NCBI GenBank assembly: GCA_002007465.1
Contig: LNAC01000164.1
Location: 2,859,406-2,923,405, forward strand
Origin: Ailurus styani
Taxonomy: Eukaryota; Chordata; Mammalia; Carnivora; Ailuridae
Direction of reading: 5' to 3'
DNA: 64,000 nt
Below the pieces are notes generated by a model that was not told where the DNA came from, searched no databases, and saw nothing but the letters and a program-made list of their open reading frames with translations. Every line of letters begins with the position of its first letter. The stretch's first letter is position 1. This document shows, piece after piece, positions 36,191 through 47,775 of this stretch. The translations under genes and the position numbers were made by a program.

Positions 36191-36650
36191 GGGCCTATTA
36201 AAGAAATTTTTTTCCATTTGTATGTATATATATATATGTGTCTGTGTGTAGATAGATGGGTAGCAGTATAATGCGAAAGAACAGGATCATAAAATTAGAA
36301 GTCACACAGAGAGAAACTGTGACTTCACCACTCAACAGGTCTCATTTTCCAAAACTGTAAAACAGAGATAATACAAGTAATCCTTACTCTGCACAGTAGA
36401 GATCCATGGAAATAACCATGCAAGCTGTAACACTGCAAAGGAATTTTAATCAATGGGAAAATTATGGTTATCCTATGACCTTCAATATTTGTTGACGAAA
36501 TGTTAAAAGCTCCTTTACTACTAATTATAAATGTCCAGGTAAATGAAAAAAAATAGTACAATTACTATTTAATACATCTTAACTCAAAACATTATGAACA
36601 ATGAGAATTAAGTATTTTTTCTTTGTAAGAGAAGTACTCAAAAGTAGTTT

Positions 36651-36794
36651 TAAAAAAAAAGATTTTATTTATTGGAGAGAAGAAGCAGACTGATCACTGA
36701 GCAGGGAGTCCGACGCGGGGATCAATTCCTGGACCCTGAGATCATGACTTCAGCCGAAGGCAGATGCCTAACCAAATGAGCCACCCAGGCACCC
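36651..36794 (-). repeat. CAN SINE, shortened body
   Basis: Missing much of the CT-rich tract. Perfect duplication caaaagtagttt at 36639-36650 and 36795-36806. Confidence 0.94.
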
Positions 36795-37540
36795 CAAAAG
36801 TAGTTTCTGAACAACACTTGCCTTCTTTGACATTTAACTTGGGATACAAACAATGCATCTCTTCTACCACTAGGAAAGTTGTCCTACTGCTTTCTCAATC
36901 TGGATCACTTTCCAACATTTTATCCTTTGAACTTTCATTGTCATGAAACATCTCCAAGAGTTCCTTTAGTGTAAAGGTTTTGAAGACACCACTTCCTCTT
37001 GGACATCATCATCCTTTTCGTCACAACCATTTTCCTCCTCTGTGTCAGTAACTGCTTTCACTAAGTTCCTCTGATTGCACATCTAGAGTCTCTTTATTTT
37101 TTTAAAAAAAGTTTTTTATTTTGGGAGGTGAGAGCAGGGAGCGCAGGGGAAGAGGCAGAAGGAGAGGAAAAGAAAGTCATTTTTCTTTTTAAGATTTGTA
37201 TTTATTTAAGAGACAGCCAGCAAGAGAGAGAACAGGAGCAGAGGGAGAAGGAAAACCAGGCATGCAGGGCTCAATCCCAGGACCCTGAGATCATGACCTG
37301 AGCCAAAGGCAGCCGCTTAACTGACTGAGCCACCAGGTGCCCCCCTTTTTAGGTTTTTCTATTTATTTATATGAAAGAGAGGGCACGTGCAACTGTGCGA
37401 GTGTGCAAGTGGGGGGTCGGGGAGAGGAGGGAAAAAATCTCAAGCAGACTCTGTGCTGAGCCCCATGGGGCTCAATCTCACGGACCCAGAAATCAGGGCT
37501 TGAGCTGAAACCAAGAGTCACCTGCTTAAAACCACAAGAG

Positions 37541-37760
37541 AGGGCCCCTGGGTGTCTCAGTGGGTTAAAGCCTCTGCTTTCGGCTCAGGTCATGATCTCA
37601 GCGTCCTGGGATCAAGGCCCGCATCGGGCTCTCTGCTCAGTGGGGAGCCTGCTTCCTCCTCTCCCTGTCTCTCTGCCTGCCTCTCTGCCTATTTGTGGTC
37701 TCTCTCTGTGTGTCAAATAAAATAAATAAAATCTTTAAAAAATAAAAAATTAAAAAAAAT
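37541..37760 (+). repeat. CAN SINE, young subfamily, nested in L1
   Basis: Perfect duplication aaaaccacaagag at 37528-37540 and 37761-37773. This is the most recent event in the nested block. Confidence 0.95.
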
Positions 37761-37773
37761 AAAACCACAAGAG

Positions 37774-37976
37774 ACTCTTAATCTCATGAAACAAACTGAG
37801 AGTTACTGGAGGGTGGGAGCGTAGGGATAGGGTGGATAGGTTCCACAACCCTCCACTGGGGAGGGTTTGTGCTATGGTGAGTGCTATGAAAGGTGTAAGC
37901 CAGATGATTCACAGGCCTGTACTTCTGGGGCAAATAATAATTAAAATAAATAAATAAATAAATAATTTTTAAAAAA
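37774..37976 (+). mobile_element. 5'-truncated carnivore L1 3' end
   Basis: 'ctatggtgagtgctatgaaa' and 'gattcacaggcctgtacttc' mark an L1 3' UTR subfamily also present at 61576. Its first bases (37530-37540) lie before the nested SINE. Duplication gagtcacctgcttaa / gagtctacctgcttaa. Confidence 0.85.
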
Positions 37977-38461
37977 GAGTCTACCTGCTTAACAGACTGC
38001 ACCACTTAGGTGCCTGCCCCTAGAGTCTCTTTAAACAGCAGTGGTGTCAACACATCCAGTCAACTATCTCTTCTTTAACTTAATTTACATTCTATTCAAA
38101 TTTAAATTCCAAGTTTATCACTTTCTGTTTCTTCGCTGCACTTCCATCTTTGTTAGCAAATTTGTTCTTTCAAAGATCCCTGTTTGTAAAAGGGTTCATG
38201 TTGGGTTTATCACTGGGAGATAAGGAGGCAACACAACCTCCTTAGGCAGAATGAACTAAACAGTTACACAGTGACCAATTACCAAGAGACCTTGAAAAAA
38301 GGGACATGACTGCTCCGTGATCATAATGCACACTGTTACTTATGCAGTGGTTTATATCCTTAAGAGCTAGCAACCAAGTCCGTATTTCATGCATTCACTC
38401 ACGGTTCAGTTACCATGGTAACTAAAATTGGAAACGTGGTGGTGGGAGATTGGGTTTTTGT

Positions 38462-38657
38462 TTGTTTAAGTTTTTATTTTAGAGAAAGAGTACGAGCAGG
38501 GATAAGGGCAGAGGGAGGAGAGAGAATTCAGAGTAGACTCCATGCTAGGCACGGAGCCCCATGTGGGGCTACATCTCACCACCCCCCCACAGATCACTAC
38601 CTGAGACAATATCAAGAGTTGGATACTCAACTGAATGAGCCACCAAAGCAACCCAAA
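38462..38657 (-). repeat. CAN SINE, diverged
   Basis: T-rich start, 'gaattcagagtagactccat' body and 'aatgagccaccaaag' end. The 103-codon plus-strand frame here is SINE-derived. Confidence 0.85.
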
Positions 38658-38797
38658 GGACTGGTATTATTTAACTCAACTGTGCAAGTGAAATTTGTAC
38701 ATAACTGGAACCGTGCAAATAAGTAAATAAAATCTTTTAAAAAAAAGATTCTTTAAGAATAACAGAATATAATTGTCAATTAGTTTTCAGAGCATAG

Positions 38798-38998
38798 TTT
38801 TTTTTTTTAAAAAGATTTTATTTATTTATTTGACAGAGAGAGAGAGACAGAACACAAGCACAGGGGGAGGGGCAGGCAGAGGGAGAAGCGGACTCACTGA
38901 TGAGTAGGTAGCCCGATGTGGGGCTTGATCCAGGATCCTGGGATCATGACCTGAGCTGAAGGCAGACACTAAACTGACTGAGCCACCCAAGTGCCCCA
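38798..38998 (-). repeat. CAN SINE
   Basis: T run then 'tttgacagagagagagagac'; ends 'gagccacccaagtgcccc'. The flanks cagagcat and cagagcac are a short, imperfect duplication. Confidence 0.93.
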
Positions 38999-39654
38999 AC
39001 AGAGCACACCTTTAAAAGTTAACAAAAGCCCTCTCTCCACACACAAAAAGGCAAACAGCAGACAGGCAATCTGTCCAGAGTCAGTCAGTCAAAAGTAAAG
39101 GCTAAAAATGTAACTGGGTCTCCTGGCCTTGTCCCAATTGTCTCTAGTCAACTCCACACTGCATACAATATGACAGAGATGGAAATTTAAGAGAACCCCT
39201 AGTACTGTTCTATCTGCCATGAAATCATAACTGTCAACATGCCCATCCCTGGTGTTTTCCCCCAACTAAACTGGGGATGGAAGTAAGTTACTCTGGAGTT
39301 CAAAACAAGGACAAAGGGCAATTATAAAAGAAATAAACCAAAAACCTCACAGTTCTACTTTAGAACAGGACAAGATCAAGGCCTTTCTGAAGCATCAAAT
39401 ATCTTTAGTAAACTCCCCTGAATGCAATTCAACTTTTTATAAAGTCATAGGTAAAAAATATGCTTACAAACATTGTGGGGTAGCAGGATATTTGAGAGAA
39501 AGACAAAAAAATAGGAAGAAAGAGCACTGATTTTTCTTCTCTGGAGCCTAAGAAATGAGATACTCTGTTATGTTGCTCTCCTTTAAAATACAGAAGGTTA
39601 CAAAGTGATGTTAATGAATATACCTAATTCTCCCAGAATACCGTATGGTTAGAT

Positions 39655-39815
39655 AAAACAAGGTGCTGGAACTGGGCCTGAATCCCAACTTTGTTACTTG
39701 GCACCTGTGTGAATTTGGGTTGCTTCATGTCTACCTGTTTAGTCTTCTATAAAAGGAGAATACTATATCTCACCGCACAGGGGTGTTTTGAAAACTGAGG
39801 TAATGAATGCAGAGT
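39655..39815 (+). repeat. MIR
   Basis: 'gggcctgaatcccaactttg' and 'cacctgtgtgaatttgggtt' follow the MIR core. Diverged. Confidence 0.7.
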
Positions 39816-40614
39816 TCAACAAATACTTCCGTGTCCCTTCTACTTACTTTCCCATCTACTTTCTTCAATTATTAAACCTATCCAGAACATAATCACTGCT
39901 CACACACCAACTCTTTCTTACATTTTTAGAAATAAAGTCATGCTAGCCAGTTTCCTACAGGATGAAAGAAAATTAACTTTTGACTTATAATATGAAGCAG
40001 TATGGGGGAGGTGCTCCCTCACTTCAAACTCTATAGTGCAGACAGCAGGAAAAACTGGTCCTTTTGTGGTAATGGCTATAAAATGTAATTCTGTTCCCCT
40101 TTTTGGACCTTAGTTTTTCCATCTGTTAAAAAAAAAAGGAATTAAGCCAATCTGAGGTTCCTTCTAGTTTTAAAGAACTGGTTGTCTCCCTCACCTCCTA
40201 TCCCATTTACAACTGCACATTCCAGAAAGCTCATGCCATACTACAAGAACAGCTCCCGACCACAGTGCCATAGCAAAGTGTCTCAAGGTCCTCAGAAATC
40301 CAGGTATATAAATATCCCAACAGCCTTCAAATGTCCTCCAAGAGACCCAACAGATAAGGAGCAAAGTTGTATCTTCCCCTAAAATAATCCTAAGATTAAG
40401 TCTAATATGCTTCTCAGCCAGAACCTTTTCTACCTTGAAGTCCAGAAAAAGGAAACAACTCTGCCAGTCCAGAAGAGGAGCATGGCTTACCTCCTATAAA
40501 TTACATAAACGGGGGGCTTCAGGTCCCTTTATTAATGGAAAAATTTATTATATTTCTACCTTAAATAGCTGATATAGTAACAATTCGTACTGCAAAAGGA
40601 AAATGGAAATCACA

Positions 40615-40955
40615 GGGGATCCTGGCTGGCTCAGACAGAAAAGCATGTGACTCTTGATTTCTGGGTCATGAGTTTGAGGCCTAGGTTGGCTGTATTTATT
40701 TAAAAATAAATAAGTAAATAGACTTTAAGAAAATGATTTTTTTTAAAAAAGATTTTATTTATTTATTTCACAGAGGGAGAGAGATCACAAGGCAGCAGAG
40801 AGGCAGGCAGAGAGAGAGGGGGAAGCAGGCTCCCCGCTGAGCAGGGAGCCCGATGCGGGCTTCGATCCCAGGACCCTGAGATCATGACCTGAGCCGAAAG
40901 CAGAGGCATTAACCCACTGAGCCACCCAGGCGCCCAAGAAAATGATTTTTAAAAA
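40615..40955 (+). repeat. CAN SINE, short subtype, host of a nested SINE
   Basis: 'gggatcctggctggctcaga' with 'gggtcatgagtttgag'; no CT-rich body. Duplication gaaaatggaaatcaca at 40599-40614 and 40956-40971. The A-rich end is interrupted by the SINE at 40742-40935. Confidence 0.9.
40742..40935 (-). repeat. CAN SINE nested in a short-type SINE
   Basis: Duplication aagaaaatgattttt at 40727-40741 and 40936-40950, within the host SINE tail. Confidence 0.95.
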
Positions 40956-40971
40956 GAAAATGGAAATCACA

Positions 40972-41117
40972 GTGTGCTTATAACATGAGGATGGGATGGG
41001 ACATGACTACATTAACATACACAAAAATGTTAACAGAGGTGGTATATCACAAGGTGGTACATCATGATCGTAGGTTATCTTCGGCTCTTTGTGTTTTAAA
41101 CTTTCTATAATGAACAT
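40972..41117 (+). mobile_element. L1ME-like 3' end fragment
   Basis: 'aaaaatgttaacagaggtgg' and 'aaactttctataatgaacat' match the old L1M 3' terminal region. The upstream part probably lies before the SINEs at 40560-40598. Confidence 0.55.
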
Positions 41118-41135
41118 ACATGCTTTTTTTTTTTT

Positions 41136-41317
41136 AAAAGATTTTATTTATTTATTTCACAGAGGGAGAGAGATCACAAGGAGGCAGAGAGGCAGGCAGA
41201 GAGAGAGAGGGGGAAGCAGGCTCCTCGCTGAGCAGGGAGCCCGATGCGGGCCTCAATCCCAGGACTCTGAGATCATGACCTGAGCCGAAAGCAGAGGCTT
41301 TAACCCACTGAGCCACC
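41136..41317 (-). repeat. CAN SINE, young subfamily
   Basis: Inserted in the T-rich tail of the short SINE that follows. Duplication acatgcttttttttttt at 41118-41135 and 41318-41334, with one T of length difference. Confidence 0.95.
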
Positions 41318-41334
41318 ACATGCTTTTTTTTTTT

Positions 41335-41441
41335 AAAGTTTATTCTTTTAGTAATCTCCACACCCAATGTCGGGCTAAAACTCATGACCCCAGGTATCAA
41401 GCATCACATGCTCTTCCAACCAAGACAGCCAGACGTCCCTG
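41335..41441 (-). repeat. CAN SINE, short subtype (copy A)
   Basis: On the minus strand it reads 'gggacgtctggctgtcttgg' and 'ggtcatgagttttag', the form lacking the CT-rich body. The duplicate in copy B is 42938-43044. Confidence 0.85.
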
Positions 41442-41723
41442 AACATACGTAGTTTTAAAGAAAAAAAGTTTTTAAATGATCAAAAAATCCAAGCTATCTT
41501 TAATTCATGTCTGCGATACATAAAACTTAAGGTTTCCAAGAAAGGAATAACCTAAAACACTTAAAAGTCCATATACAACATTTCTTTTCCTAATGTAAAA
41601 AAAAAAAAACAAAAAAAAAAAAACAAAAAAAAACCCCATGGCTACTAAGTGCCACTGCAAAAAGAAAAAAGTAAAATTAGCATACAGTAGAAAATATAAA
41701 AGCTTTGTGAAATCAGCTGTCTT

Positions 41724-41941
41724 TTTTATTTTTAACATTTTATTTATTTATTTGACAGAGAGAGAGAGATCACAAGTTATTTATTTGACAGAGAGAGAGA
41801 GATCACAAGTAGGCAGAGAGGCAGAGAGAGAGGAGGAAGCAGGCTCCCGGCTGAGCAGAGAGCCTGATGTGACCCCAGGACCCTAAGATCATGACCTGAG
41901 CAGAAGGCAGAGGCTTAATCCACTGAACCACCCAGGCGCCC
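41724..41941 (-). repeat. CAN SINE with 33-bp internal tandem duplication (copy A)
   Basis: A 33-bp unit starting 'ttatttatttgacagaga' occurs twice in perfect tandem (41744-41776, 41777-41809). Flanks gaaatcagctgtctt (41709-41723) and gaaatcagcagtctt (41942-41956). Confidence 0.95.
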
Positions 41942-42871
41942 GAAATCAGCAGTCTTAAGCAGCTTATCCCGTATTTTAGCATGGGTAAGCCAAGTGGTAA
42001 AATAAGGGGTCATCTGTAGCCCCAATCTCGTTATTATTTTTGTTTAGTTGCTGTAGAAATTCAACTATTATACAGTCTTTTAGTAGGTATTTCTTAAATA
42101 GAGTATTTTATGAGGACACACTGTTAACACCCACCAAATACAGAGAAAGATTTTAAGATATCCACCTCAATATGCTTTAGAGGACCACAAATATAGCCCT
42201 GTGTCAAAATGACAGAAGCTTCCAGAAGAGCTGAAAACCATTTACCATCTCAAATATGTTCAAATTCCTTATTCATATTAGGATCAATTTCAAGGCCATA
42301 TGTGGAACTCTGATTCCCCCTCTTCCACTGATTTCCCAAATGGCCTTGCCCAACTCATTTTGATCTCTACCTAAAAATGATTTTAAATACCTCAGGTTTT
42401 TTTTTCTTTTTAATCAACTATCTCATACTGAACTTGTCAACAATGGCAGCCTTCAGTCTTCAAAATAAAAAATTGTCCTATTTACTCTATCCCTTTTAAA
42501 CTTTTGAAAAGAAAACAAAACTTTGGCCATAAAAATATTAAAGAGGAGTCTCTAAGGTTTCTGATTCAAAATAACCCCCTTAAATCCTATTACTCTAGAG
42601 GATAACACAATCATTAAATATTATGTTGTACAAGAGTACTTAATGATACTGAACATGTTGAGGATCCATTAAGTAAAAGTAAATGACTCCATCAAGCACA
42701 ACATGCCCACGTAGTATATTCATGGAAAACAAACTTTGTCTATGGCCAAAATTTTAACCACTGGTTTCATTTCTGGGTAGCAAAATTACAGCTAATTTTT
42801 ATTTTCTTCCTTTTTCTCTATCAAAAACATTCACTGAAGGTAATTAGCTTTAAAAAAAAAAAAAAGTTTTT

Positions 42872-42920
42872 GGGCGCCTGGGTGGCTCAGTGGGTTAAAG
42901 CCTCTGCTTTCGGCTCAGGT
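42872..42920 (+). repeat. CAN SINE, truncated at assembly N
   Basis: The first 49 bp of a young SINE, cut off at 'ggctcaggt'. The complete counterpart is at 44475-44660. Confidence 0.95.
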
Positions 42921-42921
42921 N
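42921..42921. other. Single ambiguous base N between the two direct repeat copies
   Basis: The only N I found in the window. It lies exactly at the junction of copies A and B. Confidence 0.98.
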
Positions 42922-42937
42922 CATGCTTTTTTTTTTT

Positions 42938-43044
42938 AAAGTTTATTCTTTTAGTAATCTCCACACCCAATGTCGGGCTAAAACTCATGACCCCAGGTAT
43001 CAAGCATCACATGCTCTTCCAACCAAGACAGCCAGACGTCCCTG
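42938..43044 (-). repeat. CAN SINE, short subtype (copy B)
   Basis: Duplicate of 41335-41441. Confidence 0.85.
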
Positions 43045-43326
43045 AACATACGTAGTTTTAAAGAAAAAAAGTTTTTAAATGATCAAAAAATCCAAGCTAT
43101 CTTTAATTCATGTCTGCGATACATAAAACTTAAGGTTTCCAAGAAAGGAATAACCTAAAACACTTAAAAGTCCATATACAACATTTCTTTTCCTAATGTA
43201 TAAAAAAAAAAACAAAAAAAAAAAAACAAAAAAAAACCCCATGGCTACTAAGTGCCACTGCAAAAAGAAAAAAGTAAAATTAGCATACAGTAGAAAATAT
43301 AAAAGCTTTGTGAAATCAGCTGTCTT

Positions 43327-43544
43327 TTTTATTTTTAACATTTTATTTATTTATTTGACAGAGAGAGAGAGATCACAAGTTATTTATTTGACAGAGAGAG
43401 AGAGATCACAAGTAGGCAGAGAGGCAGAGAGAGAGGAGGAAGCAGGCTCCCGGCTGAGCAGAGAGCCTGATGTGACCCCAGGACCCTAAGATCATGACCT
43501 GAGCAGAAGGCAGAGGCTTAATCCACTGAACCACCCAGGCGCCC
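43327..43544 (-). repeat. CAN SINE with 33-bp tandem duplication (copy B)
   Basis: Duplicate of 41724-41941; the 33-bp units are at 43347-43379 and 43380-43412. Confidence 0.95.
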
Positions 43545-44474
43545 GAAATCAGCAGTCTTAAGCAGCTTATCCCGTATTTTAGCATGGGTAAGCCAAGTGG
43601 TAAAATAAGGGGTCATCTGTAGCCCCAATCTCGTTATTATTTTTGTTTAGTTGCTGTAGAAATTCAACTATTATACAGTCTTTTAGTAGGTATTTCTTAA
43701 ATAGAGTATTTTATGAGGACACACTGTTAACACCCACCAAATACAGAGAAAGATTTTAAGATATCCACCTCAATATGCTTTAGAGGACCACAAATATAGC
43801 CCTGTGTCAAAATGACAGAAGCTTCCAGAAGAGCTGAAAACCATTTACCATCTCAAATATGTTCAAATTCCTTATTCATATTAGGATCAATTTCAAGGCC
43901 ATATGTGGAACTCTGATTCCCCCTCTTCCACTGATTTCCCAAATGGCCTTGCCCAACTCATTTTGATCTCTACCTAAAAATGATTTTAAATACCTCAGGT
44001 TTTTTTTTCTTTTTAATCAACTATCTCATACTGAACTTGTCAACAATGGCAGCCTTCAGTCTTCAAAATAAAAAATTGTCCTATTTACTCTATCCCTTTT
44101 AAACTTTTGAAAAGAAAACAAAACTTTGGCCATAAAAATATTAAAGAGGAGTCTCTAAGGTTTCTGATTCAAAATAACCCCCTTAAATCCTATTACTCTA
44201 GAGGATAACACAATCATTAAATATTATGTTGTACAAGAGTACTTAATGATACTGAACATGTTGAGGATCCATTAAGTAAAAGTAAATGACTCCATCAAGC
44301 ACAACATGCCCACGTAGTATATTCATGGAAAACAAACTTTGTCTATGGCCAAAATTTTAACCACTGGTTTCATTTCTGGGTAGCAAAATTACAGCTAATT
44401 TTTATTTTCTTCCTTTTTCTCTATCAAAAACATTCACTGAAGGTAATTAGCTTTAAAAAAAAAAAAAAGTTTTT

Positions 44475-44660
44475 GGGCGCCTGGGTGGCTCAGTGGGTTA
44501 AAGCCTCTGCTTTCGGCTCAGGTCATGATCTCAGCGTCCTGGGATCGAGGCCCGCATCGGGCTCTCTGCTCAGCGGGGAGCCTGCTTCCTCCTCTCCTTG
44601 TCTCTCTGCCTCCCTCTCTGCCTACTTGTAATCTCTCTCTCTGTGTCAAATAAATGAATT
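44475..44660 (+). repeat. CAN SINE, young subfamily, complete
   Basis: Head 'gggcgcctgggtggctcagt', tail 'aaataaatgaatt'. Flanking duplication aaaaaaaaaagttttt on both sides. Confidence 0.95.
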
Positions 44661-44855
44661 AAAAAAAAAAGTTTTTAATTCTACCCAAGGAGTAATCAAG
44701 AGGGGGGGGGAGGCAAGCAACCAACATCACAAGAGAAGTCTGTTATAAATCACCCTGCACTTGATAGCTTAGCCATCTTTACAGAGAAAAGTAAAAAATA
44801 CCCAATTTTGAATCTGAATAGTTTAAAGTTCCCTATCACGGAATTCCTAATTCTT

Positions 44856-45060
44856 TTTTTTAAGATTTTATTTATTTATTTGACAGAGAGAAACACAGTG
44901 AGAGAGGGACACAGAAACAGGGGGAGTGAGAGAGGGAGAAGCAAAGCAGGCTTCCCGCAATGCAGGGAGCCCGATGTGGGGCTACATCCCAGGACCCTGG
45001 GATCATGACCTGAGCCAAACGAAGGCAGACACTTAACAACTGCACCACCCAGGTGCCCCA
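44856..45060 (-). repeat. CAN SINE
   Basis: Flanks ggaattcctaattctt and ggattcctaattctt. The body has 'gaaacacagtgagaga'. Confidence 0.95.
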
Positions 45061-45647
45061 GGATTCCTAATTCTTGAGAGTTACTTTTTCAATACTCTAG
45101 GTCCACTGATACACCTACTTTATACCAAATTCTCTTAAATATATTTGATTAATGGATCTCACCAAAAAGTTATATAACAGTTATTTCTTTGTTATTCTGC
45201 CAATTTCATTTTCATAAAATAAACTGACAGGACCAAGGCTTCATAAAATTATTTGCTAGCTTCAAGATAATCAAGAATTAACACCCATTTCTCAACCTGC
45301 CCACTCCCCCCAGCCCCCAAAGTTTTAAATTCATTTTCCAGGACCTGGCAATAAAATATTTTCCTCACTTGCAAATTAAGACAGAACTGGCAATACTGTT
45401 GAAAAGAGTAACAGATTTCATTATATACTGTTTATGGGAAGGAACCAAACGGTGGTAAGTATCAGACATAAGCCATATGCCCTGTGACATGGGGATGAAC
45501 ATTTAATTCTATTTCATCTTTCCATTCAACACTGGGAGATATTTGGCAAAAATCACAGACCTCTAAATAATGCTTCCATAATTACAGAAAAACTGACAAT
45601 GATTCAAAGAACTCCTAACAGATGCTTTAATAGAACTTTCCTGGGGA

Positions 45648-45656
<9 letters not shown>

Positions 45657-45708
<52 letters not shown>

Positions 45709-45897
45709 TTTTATTTATTTATTTGACACAGAGAGAGAGATTACAAGTAGGCAGAGAGGCAGGCAGAGAGACAGGAAGAGGAGGAAGCAGGCTCCCTGCC
45801 GAGCAGAGAGCCCGATGCGGGCCTCGATCCCAGGACGCTGAGATCATGACCTGAGCCGAAAGCAGAGGCTTTAACCCACTGAGCCACCCAGGCGCCC
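45657..45897 (-). repeat. CAN SINE with very long oligo-T (A tail)
   Basis: Uninterrupted T run at 45652-45705 (54 nt). Perfect 13-bp duplication gggagccattttt at 45644-45656 and 45898-45910. Confidence 0.96.
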
Positions 45898-47696
45898 GGG
45901 AGCCATTTTTAATCCATAAAACTGTTCATCTTTTGAAGATCAACCCAGGAAATAAACATTTAATATCATGTTATATAACTACTAGAAGCCCCTCTGAATC
46001 AGCTCAGAAAGTGCCTAGAAAAACTCTCAACCTACTCGCCCTCTCTCATTCCCTGGGGATAACTAAAGGAGCTTTGAAATTTCTACTTTTTCCAGGCGAC
46101 AAAATGGATTTTTAAAAAAAATTAAAATAGAGTACCACACATATTCATGTTCTCATTTTCCTTACTAATTCAAGTGTGCCCTGCTGCTATTCAGAAACAC
46201 TTCAAAGAGAGGCACTTACTTCCTGATTACACATTCAAATAAATGCATAACATGCATTTCAACTTGGAATCACTTTCTTAAGAAATTAACTAGTAGAAAC
46301 CACGTTACTGCAACATCATGGTTGAAGTCATGCCAAAGTCAAAATTTTAATACCTAAGATAACTTCCTCAGCTACACTGTACAAATATATTAAGGCAATA
46401 CTATTACCCACTGTAACTTTAAACTATTATTGTGTTGGTTAGTGTTATTCATTAAATGTTTAATGAGACAGAATAAAAAAAAAAGAGGAACAATTTCAAA
46501 ATGAAAGGAGACATTAGAATTTAATAACTTCTTTCTCCTTTCCTCACTTTTAAGTTGGTTATACCAGAAACCAAGATTCTGCAAAGCAGCATATGCTCAC
46601 ATAAGGGTAGTGATCCAGAAGCAGACAGCATGCTTGACACATCCCAAGTCAAAGAAAATATAGCCTCCACCCTAGAGACTTACAGTTTAATTCAGAAAGA
46701 CAACTTTAAGACATAAAACACCCAGATGACAACCAGTTAATGATTTTTTTCAAATTTATATTTTGCCTTTCCTGATCAAGTTAAATGAAGAGCAAGAGAA
46801 AATGAATTAAATAGTGGGAGTGGAGGAATGAGGGTCAATAATGAACAAGTTTTAAATTAATCACAGTCCTCAGGAACATGAGAAGGGAAGGAACTGGAAT
46901 GGAACACTTTCCAAAACAGACCCAGCCATCAGGGCATCACATGAAAAGAGACATCACAACAATAAAAGAACACAGGATGAAAACTATACCAAGATGTCAA
47001 GGGGGAAAAGTGAGGATAACAGTAAGAAGCCAGAACTCAAAGAGTATGAGAAAAATCAGCTGATTTCTCCGTAGCTTTAATGAAGAAAATGATCACACTA
47101 ATCTGAAAATCTAATTAACTTTTATCTTTTTCAAAATGTTAAACATTTCTCTGCTACTGCTCTTCCAGAGCATCGTTATTAACACTTTTTGAAACCCATA
47201 CTCAACATTCCAGGGTAGGAATACTTGTCAATTTTCTCCTGAGAAAAATCAAAGAGCTGATATACAGATCAAACTCATGATTCCAACTTGATTAAAATCA
47301 CGCTAACAAGACCAAATTAAAATGCAATCTCTCACATAACCACACAAAGCTAAGTTTCAAATCTTGACATCATGAACTTCCCAAATCCAGATTCTACTGT
47401 GTCTGCCTCTCAAACCCTACCCAAAAAGTCACTGACAGTTGCTTTGTCCTGATCACATCTGCCTTTTAACATCTATCTTCCAGCCTGCCTATATAAGATG
47501 TGGGAACATCAGTCTGAGGCTGTCAACATCTGCACTGGACAGGAGACCAATTTTCACCTCCTTCAATCTGACTCTAGGCAGTTGCCAAGGAAAAAATTAT
47601 GCCTCAAGAACCTGACAGCCTGTGTTCAATATCCTTTTGTCAAGGATAAAATACATCATTATTTTCCTTAAAATTGCCTTGCCATGTTCCACAATC

Positions 47697-47775
47697 TTAA
47701 ATATGCGTGTGTGTATACACATATACACATACACATATACATGTACACAATTACCTCTCCATATATGTATATATT
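47697..47775. repeat. (TG/CA)(TA)-rich simple repeat
   Basis: Alternating purine-pyrimidine sequence, 'gtgtgtgtatacacatatac' and related units. It produces Tyr/Thr-rich frames on both strands. Confidence 0.85.

Larger units (their letters stand above)
37097..38019 (-). repeat. Nested repeat block: minus SINEs split by L1 and plus SINE
   Basis: The outer duplication ctagagtctcttta lies at 37083-37096 and 38020-38033. Inside, reading along the plus strand: an old minus SINE start (37097-37180), a minus SINE (about 37183-37343), a third minus SINE (37345-37529) whose tRNA-like end resumes at 37977-38019, and between its two halves an L1 3' end carrying its own plus-strand SINE. Confidence 0.8.
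41319..42920. repeat. 1602-bp near-identical direct repeat, copy A
   Basis: Aligns to 42922-44523 at a constant offset of 1603 with no gaps and one mismatch found (41598 A versus 43201 T). It ends inside a SINE at 'ggctcaggt', directly before the N at 42921. Confidence 0.95.
42922..44523. repeat. 1602-bp near-identical direct repeat, copy B
   Basis: Copy of 41319-42920. It continues without a break into the rest of the SINE (to 44660) and unique sequence, so copy B is the one attached to the right-hand flank. Confidence 0.95.

Noticed and set aside
41319..44523. Real segmental tandem duplication in the genome
   Set aside because: Considered, but the single N at the exact junction, the near identity and the SINE cut in mid-element fit an unmerged assembly overlap better. 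It remains open until reads are checked.
47485..47500. TATA-box-like 'tatataag' that might mark an alternative promoter
   Set aside because: An isolated motif in AT-rich intronic DNA with no CpG enrichment or downstream exon.
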